From Chitinophagales bacterium (GTDB lineage Bacteria > Bacteroidota > Bacteroidia > Chitinophagales > JADIYW01): DNA of 64,000 nt. Made by a program: the position numbers and the translations under genes. The DNA is taken from the NCBI GenBank assembly GCA_023957235.1, contig JAMLHI010000001.1, positions 62,001 to 126,000 of the forward strand, written 5' to 3'. This document shows positions 60,063 to 64,000 of the stretch, piece after piece (the stretch's first letter is position 1; each line of letters begins with the position of its first letter). The notes under the pieces were generated by a model. It had not been told where the DNA came from. It saw only the letters and a program-made list of their open reading frames with translations, and searched no databases.

Positions 60063-61466
60063 ATGTACCAAATCAAATTTACCCTCAAACAGCATACACC
60101 TATCATTCACTTCCAGCATGACCAGGTGGGGGCGACATTACGAGCCACAGAAGTCAAGCCTAAGCTGGATAGATTTATATTAATGAAATTAGGTGATAGG
60201 AATTATGAAGCCGGCAGAGAAATTGCCAAAAAAAATGGTTGGCTCATTGACAAAGATAAGGGAGCTTTGGATTATAAGATGAGGATTGAAAATCCAAAAA
60301 GCATAATAAAATATTTTTATGCTAGCAATCCAACTGGGAAAAAAGATGGAGCTTTTAAAAAGATTATTAAAGATAAATTTGAAGCCGCTTATATTAATCA
60401 AACTCAATATTTTGCAAATAACTCAAATTTAAAACCTAATGGAATAGACAAGGAGGATGAAGTAAAATTAGGAGTATATGGTGATGTCATAAAAGCTAGC
60501 ATTCAGTCTTTCAACGAAGGACTAAAAAATGAAGTACAAAGTATTTTAATTGAATTTTTCCTTTCAACTAATTTTGGCTCAAGGCAAACAAAAGGTTTTG
60601 GATGTTTTACAGTTGTAGAAATTTATGATAAAAACGATACAGATAATAACAACAATGATGTAAAGACTTTTGATGAAAAGGACTTGCTAAAATGCTTTTC
60701 AACTGTTTACAAATACACTACTGAACTAGAGGGTTATAATGTAGCCTTACAAAAAATAGCCAGTATTTATAGCTTAATCCGTTCTGGACATGGTGAAAGA
60801 GCTGAAGGAGGATATAAAAAGTCATTACTATTTCTATATTTTGTAGGTAAGCAGCCAGACCCAGTGAGATGGGAGAAAAGAAAACTTAAGCAAACTATTA
60901 ACTCTACAATGTATAGGCATCAAATGTCTGATAAAACCTTTAAAGATATCAAATTAACCTACACCCATGAACCTTGCTATGATTCCTCAGACAAGAATAA
61001 TTGGCAGGACATTCCTTCTTCTTATAATTATCAATATATCAGAGCATTATTAGGATTAAATGAATCATTTGAATTTTTAGCAGATCCAATTACTGATGGA
61101 AAAAGAAGAGATCACAATGGAAATCAAGTTGATAACAAATTAAGCTTTAAATACATCGCAAAAGTAAAATCAAATAATGGGATAGACCGATTCGCATCTC
61201 CTATTGTTTGTAAGTTTATTGAAGGGCATATTTATTTCTGTGCCAATCCAATTTCCCCTTTAATCCTCAACACATTAAATAATCCTGTCAGTTTCAATTT
61301 TGATTTAAGATTGAAAAAAAACAATAGACTTCAAGATGTGAATTTTCATAAACGAGATGATTTTGTTTCTGATTTAAAAACTCCCAATCAATTTCACATT
61401 GGAGATTTCTTAGAGTTTTGTTTTATACATTCTACTAATAAAATTGATGATTTTTTAAAAATTTAA
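60063..61466 (+). CDS. cmr1: Type III-B RAMP protein, probable Cmr1
   Basis: This 467-aa RAMP-superfamily protein begins with a ferredoxin-like strand (FTLKQHTPIIHFQ) and GATLRATEVKPKLDRF, comparable to the Cmr1 start with its selection-of-size motif. The glycine-rich loop GSRQTKGFGCF (172-182) is typical of RAMPs. Cmr1 caps the 3' end of the crRNA in the Cmr complex. The assignment as Cmr1 and not Cmr6 rests on gene order (directly before cas10 and cmr3) and on the weak N-terminal similarity. Confidence 0.72.
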   Translation: MYQIKFTLKQHTPIIHFQHDQVGATLRATEVKPKLDRFILMKLGDRNYEAGREIAKKNGWLIDKDKGALDYKMRIENPKSIIKYFYASNPTGKKDGAFKKIIKDKFEAAYINQTQYFANNSNLKPNGIDKEDEVKLGVYGDVIKASIQSFNEGLKNEVQSILIEFFLSTNFGSRQTKGFGCFTVVEIYDKNDTDNNNNDVKTFDEKDLLKCFSTVYKYTTELEGYNVALQKIASIYSLIRSGHGERAEGGYKKSLLFLYFVGKQPDPVRWEKRKLKQTINSTMYRHQMSDKTFKDIKLTYTHEPCYDSSDKNNWQDIPSSYNYQYIRALLGLNESFEFLADPITDGKRRDHNGNQVDNKLSFKYIAKVKSNNGIDRFASPIVCKFIEGHIYFCANPISPLILNTLNNPVSFNFDLRLKKNNRLQDVNFHKRDDFVSDLKTPNQFHIGDFLEFCFIHSTNKIDDFLKI

Positions 61467-61470
61467 CTCT

Positions 61471-62976
61471 ATGAATACAACATACACAGCCATCACCATA
61501 GGCCCGATATACAAAACTATGCAGCAAGCTAAGCGTACTCGCGAAGCTTGGCAAGCCAGTTATTTCTTTTCATATCTAATGAAATGTATTAGAAGTGAAG
61601 CAGAAAGAAAAGGTATTATTATTTTACCAGAAGCACCAAAAGCAGGTGCAAACTTTCATGGGGCAGGTATTTATCCTGACCGTCTGATTATGAAATCTAA
61701 AAATGCATTTGATGTGGAAAAGGAAGTAATTGAGAAAGCTGTTCAACAACTTGCTACTGACTTAAACATCACTGCACCTCTTCTAAAAGATTACCTGAAC
61801 ATTCATTTTGTGCAAACAACAAGTGACGCTTTAAAAGATTTTGAGCTTTTGGATGATAAAGGTCAATCTATAGTTTCATACATTCATAAACTCAATTATT
61901 TGCTAAACGTAAAAGAGTTAAATCAGAGTTACTCGAGCTCAGATGCTCAATTCTTTAAGGATTTATTTGATGAGGAAAGCAGAAAAGCATTTTATCAGAA
62001 TGCTTTTAATAGCAAAAACTATCGATTCCCTTCCATTCAAGATATTACAGTGCAAGGAAAAGCTGAAGAAATAGTAAGGTTAAGAGAAAAAGCTCAGGGC
62101 GAAAATATTGATATGGATGATGTGGAAATTGGAGAAAAAATTGAAAAGCCCTACAAATATCTCGCTATCCTTCAAGCAGATGGAGACAATTTTGGAAAGG
62201 TGATTTCTGCTATTAGTTCAGATGAAAGTAAAGTTACTCAGTTCTCAAAGGATTTAGTAAATTTTTCTGAAAAGGCATCAAAGATTATTCATGATTTTGG
62301 TGGTACTATCATCTATATTGGTGGCGATGATATTTTGGCTTTTTGCCCATTAGTGAATTATGAAAAAAATATTTTTAATGTAGTCAAAACACTAAATGAG
62401 CGGTTTCATGAGATTTTCAAGGATAATGTCTATAAGAAATATAAAGTATCACTTTCTTATGGTTTGTCCATTAGCTACTACAAGTATCCATTGAATGAAG
62501 CCATGACAATAGCCCATGACCTATTATTTAATAAGGCTAAAAAAGAACCCTTGAAAAACTGTATTGCTTTTCAGGTATTGCAAAATAGTGGCTCTTTGCG
62601 GGAAACTATTTTGAATTTTGAAAAGGACAAAAACTTTGATGCATTCTTAAAAATGTTTGCTGATGTCAAAGAAAAAGACCAATTGCTTCAATCCTTGACG
62701 CATCAGCTTATCGAAGATGAACCACTTTTAAGAGCTTGTCTGAAGAAAAATAGAATAGATGGTTATTTTGACAACCATTATAACCCGGAAGCTAAAAAAA
62801 CGGTTGTAAAAGATTTTATCGAAGCTATGAAATCCAACCTGAAAACAGGCTATACGATTTATCAGGAGGCTAATGCTAAATTAATAGCTGATGGGAAAAC
62901 CCCAATTGAAAATATTGAGTTCAAAACCTTGCAGCAAATGAATACCATTGCCAAAACCATTAACTTTTTTAAATAG
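61471..62976 (+). CDS. cas10: Cas10/Cmr2, HD-less, with GGDD polymerase motif
   Basis: This signal-generating large subunit is unusually short at 501 aa. It begins directly with the first palm domain (AKRTREAWQASYFFSYLM), so the N-terminal HD nuclease is absent. I also see no CxxC zinc-finger pair. The second palm has LQADGDNFGK and GGDD at residues 284-287 (IYIGGDDILAF), so nucleotide cyclase/transferase activity should be retained. With a CorA effector next to it, the product is likely SAM-AMP instead of, or besides, cyclic oligoadenylate; that is inference from family knowledge. It lies 4 nt after cmr1. Confidence 0.92.
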   Translation: MNTTYTAITIGPIYKTMQQAKRTREAWQASYFFSYLMKCIRSEAERKGIIILPEAPKAGANFHGAGIYPDRLIMKSKNAFDVEKEVIEKAVQQLATDLNITAPLLKDYLNIHFVQTTSDALKDFELLDDKGQSIVSYIHKLNYLLNVKELNQSYSSSDAQFFKDLFDEESRKAFYQNAFNSKNYRFPSIQDITVQGKAEEIVRLREKAQGENIDMDDVEIGEKIEKPYKYLAILQADGDNFGKVISAISSDESKVTQFSKDLVNFSEKASKIIHDFGGTIIYIGGDDILAFCPLVNYEKNIFNVVKTLNERFHEIFKDNVYKKYKVSLSYGLSISYYKYPLNEAMTIAHDLLFNKAKKEPLKNCIAFQVLQNSGSLRETILNFEKDKNFDAFLKMFADVKEKDQLLQSLTHQLIEDEPLLRACLKKNRIDGYFDNHYNPEAKKTVVKDFIEAMKSNLKTGYTIYQEANAKLIADGKTPIENIEFKTLQQMNTIAKTINFFK

Positions 62977-62982
62977 CAGATT

Positions 62983-64000
62983 ATGAGTCAAATAATAAAT
63001 ATCAAACTCAAACCGATAGATGACTATTTTTTCGGTAAAGAAAACTTGGATAAGAAAGGCGATGCAAATTACTTTCTCAAGAGCAATCATCTACCGCAGG
63101 TAACCACTGTTCTTGGTGCTATTCGTTACTGGTTATTGATAGCTACTAATAATTTTGAAAATAATTCTATAAAAGATAAAGCTAAAGCATCCAAAGACAT
63201 TGGTGATAAAAGCTATGTAGTCGGCAAACCTTTTCAATTAGGGAAAATAGAAAAAGTATCCAATCTTTTTTTATTAGATAAAGACAACCAAAAATTCATT
63301 CCTGCTCCATCATGGTTAGACAAGGAAGGTGCACAGTTTGACTGGAACGATGCTTTAGATGCTGCAATTTTACCAGGTTATAATGCCAAAGAATATTATC
63401 CTTCTTTATTTACCAATGGAAGTGCTGAAAAAAGTTATGATAGTATCTTCACAGAAAGTGAATATAGCCACAATAGAAAGAATGACAGAAATAATGACCA
63501 AGAAGATTCATTTTTTAAAACGCAAACATTCCGATTAAAAGACAACTTTTCCTTTGGGCTTACAGTTTGGCTTCGTGATGATTTAAAGATTAATAAAGAA
63601 TCTTGCATTTTCAAAATGGGAGGTGAGAATAAGTTGTTCCAATTGGAAATTATAGAAACAACATTACTATCGGAACAAGATATTTTAAAAAGCTATACCA
63701 ACAATCAATATCCTAAAATTGTTTTCACTTCTGATGCTTATTTACCCGAACTAAAAAAATCAGATTATTTGTTTGGTATCATCAACACCAAAAACTTTAG
63801 AAGCCTATTTGCTGAAATAGAAAAAGTTCAAAATTACAACGCCTTATCTAAAAATGATCCTGCTCAAATAGTCAAGAGTGAATTAAAACAACTCTTAGAA
63901 GCTGGCTCTGTTTTGTATTTTAAAGAGACGCAACAAGCCAATGATTTCATTTCGTGTCATCTCAAAAACCAGAGTCTAAGTAAAGCAGGTTTCAATCATT
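62983..64000 (+). CDS. cmr3: Cmr3-type RAMP protein, N-terminal part
   Basis: The frame is open from ATG 62983 to the window edge; 339 codons are visible. The start IKLKPIDDYFFGKENL, then LPQVTTVLGAIRYWLL, corresponds to the Cmr3 pattern (a proline/aspartate strand, a FF/FR turn, and P-x-T-x-x-GAIR). KMGGENKLFQLEI matches the later GGE-type motif. Cmr3 binds the 5' tag of the crRNA and contacts Cas10. It starts 6 nt after cas10. Cmr4-6 are expected beyond the window. Confidence 0.82.
   Translation, partial: MSQIINIKLKPIDDYFFGKENLDKKGDANYFLKSNHLPQVTTVLGAIRYWLLIATNNFENNSIKDKAKASKDIGDKSYVVGKPFQLGKIEKVSNLFLLDKDNQKFIPAPSWLDKEGAQFDWNDALDAAILPGYNAKEYYPSLFTNGSAEKSYDSIFTESEYSHNRKNDRNNDQEDSFFKTQTFRLKDNFSFGLTVWLRDDLKINKESCIFKMGGENKLFQLEIIETTLLSEQDILKSYTNNQYPKIVFTSDAYLPELKKSDYLFGIINTKNFRSLFAEIEKVQNYNALSKNDPAQIVKSELKQLLEAGSVLYFKETQQANDFISCHLKNQSLSKAGFNH

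Overview
The window is AT-rich bacterial DNA from a member of the Bacteroidota. Several things point there: the uninterrupted rpsL-to-rplQ ribosomal supercluster without tuf, followed by carA; a MurF-alanine racemase fusion; secreted proteins with type IX secretion sorting domains (one with a gliding-motility-type C-terminus); FISUMP domains; a zinc-ligand-poor L36; and promoters of the Bacteroidota form TTTG-N19/20-TAnnTTTG. Within that phylum the mix suggests a Chitinophagia/Saprospiria-like lineage, but this is inference and no species is named.

Layout. 1-125 is the 3' end of a PfkB-like sugar kinase, ending in a hairpin shared with a convergent 22-plus-repeat TPR protein (157-2535). 2754-12146 holds mixed housekeeping genes: a TPR membrane protein, Xaa-Pro aminopeptidase, a peptide-type ABC permease, ruvB, icd, a small exported protein, enolase and an acyl-CoA dehydrogenase. 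12226-16230 has a secreted DUF3604/PHP-type protein downstream of carA. 16313-34009 is the ribosomal supercluster on the minus strand: rpsL-rpsG-fusA, S10, spc (with secY, map, infA, rpmJ) and alpha (with rpoA) in one run. It is driven by two tandem promoters with a structured leader and closed by a strong terminator. 34458-54573 carries a LuxR-type regulator, a FISUMP surface protein, a DnaQ-type exonuclease/GIY-YIG fusion downstream of dnaN, a glycosyltransferase, a histidine kinase with a receiver-CRP response regulator, MurF-Alr, and a 2428-residue secreted repeat protein.

Accessory end. 54574-57255 is rich in imperfect palindromic repeats. They surround an AAA/DUF4143 ATPase that is bracketed by a perfect 52-bp direct repeat. 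From 57568 to the window end lies one tightly packed plus-strand operon of a type III-B (Cmr) CRISPR system: DEDDh exonuclease, CorA-like membrane effector, a small membrane/coiled-coil protein, Cmr1, an HD-less Cas10 with an intact GGDD motif, and the start of Cmr3. A CorA effector beside a nuclease and a Cas10 matches the type III-B systems known to signal through SAM-AMP, as in Bacteroides fragilis. The likely logic is that target RNA activates Cas10, Cas10 makes a nucleotide messenger, CorA responds at the membrane, and the DEDDh enzyme removes the messenger. The small protein between corA and cmr1 is one I do not recognise from described systems. No CRISPR array, adaptation genes or cmr4-6 are in view.
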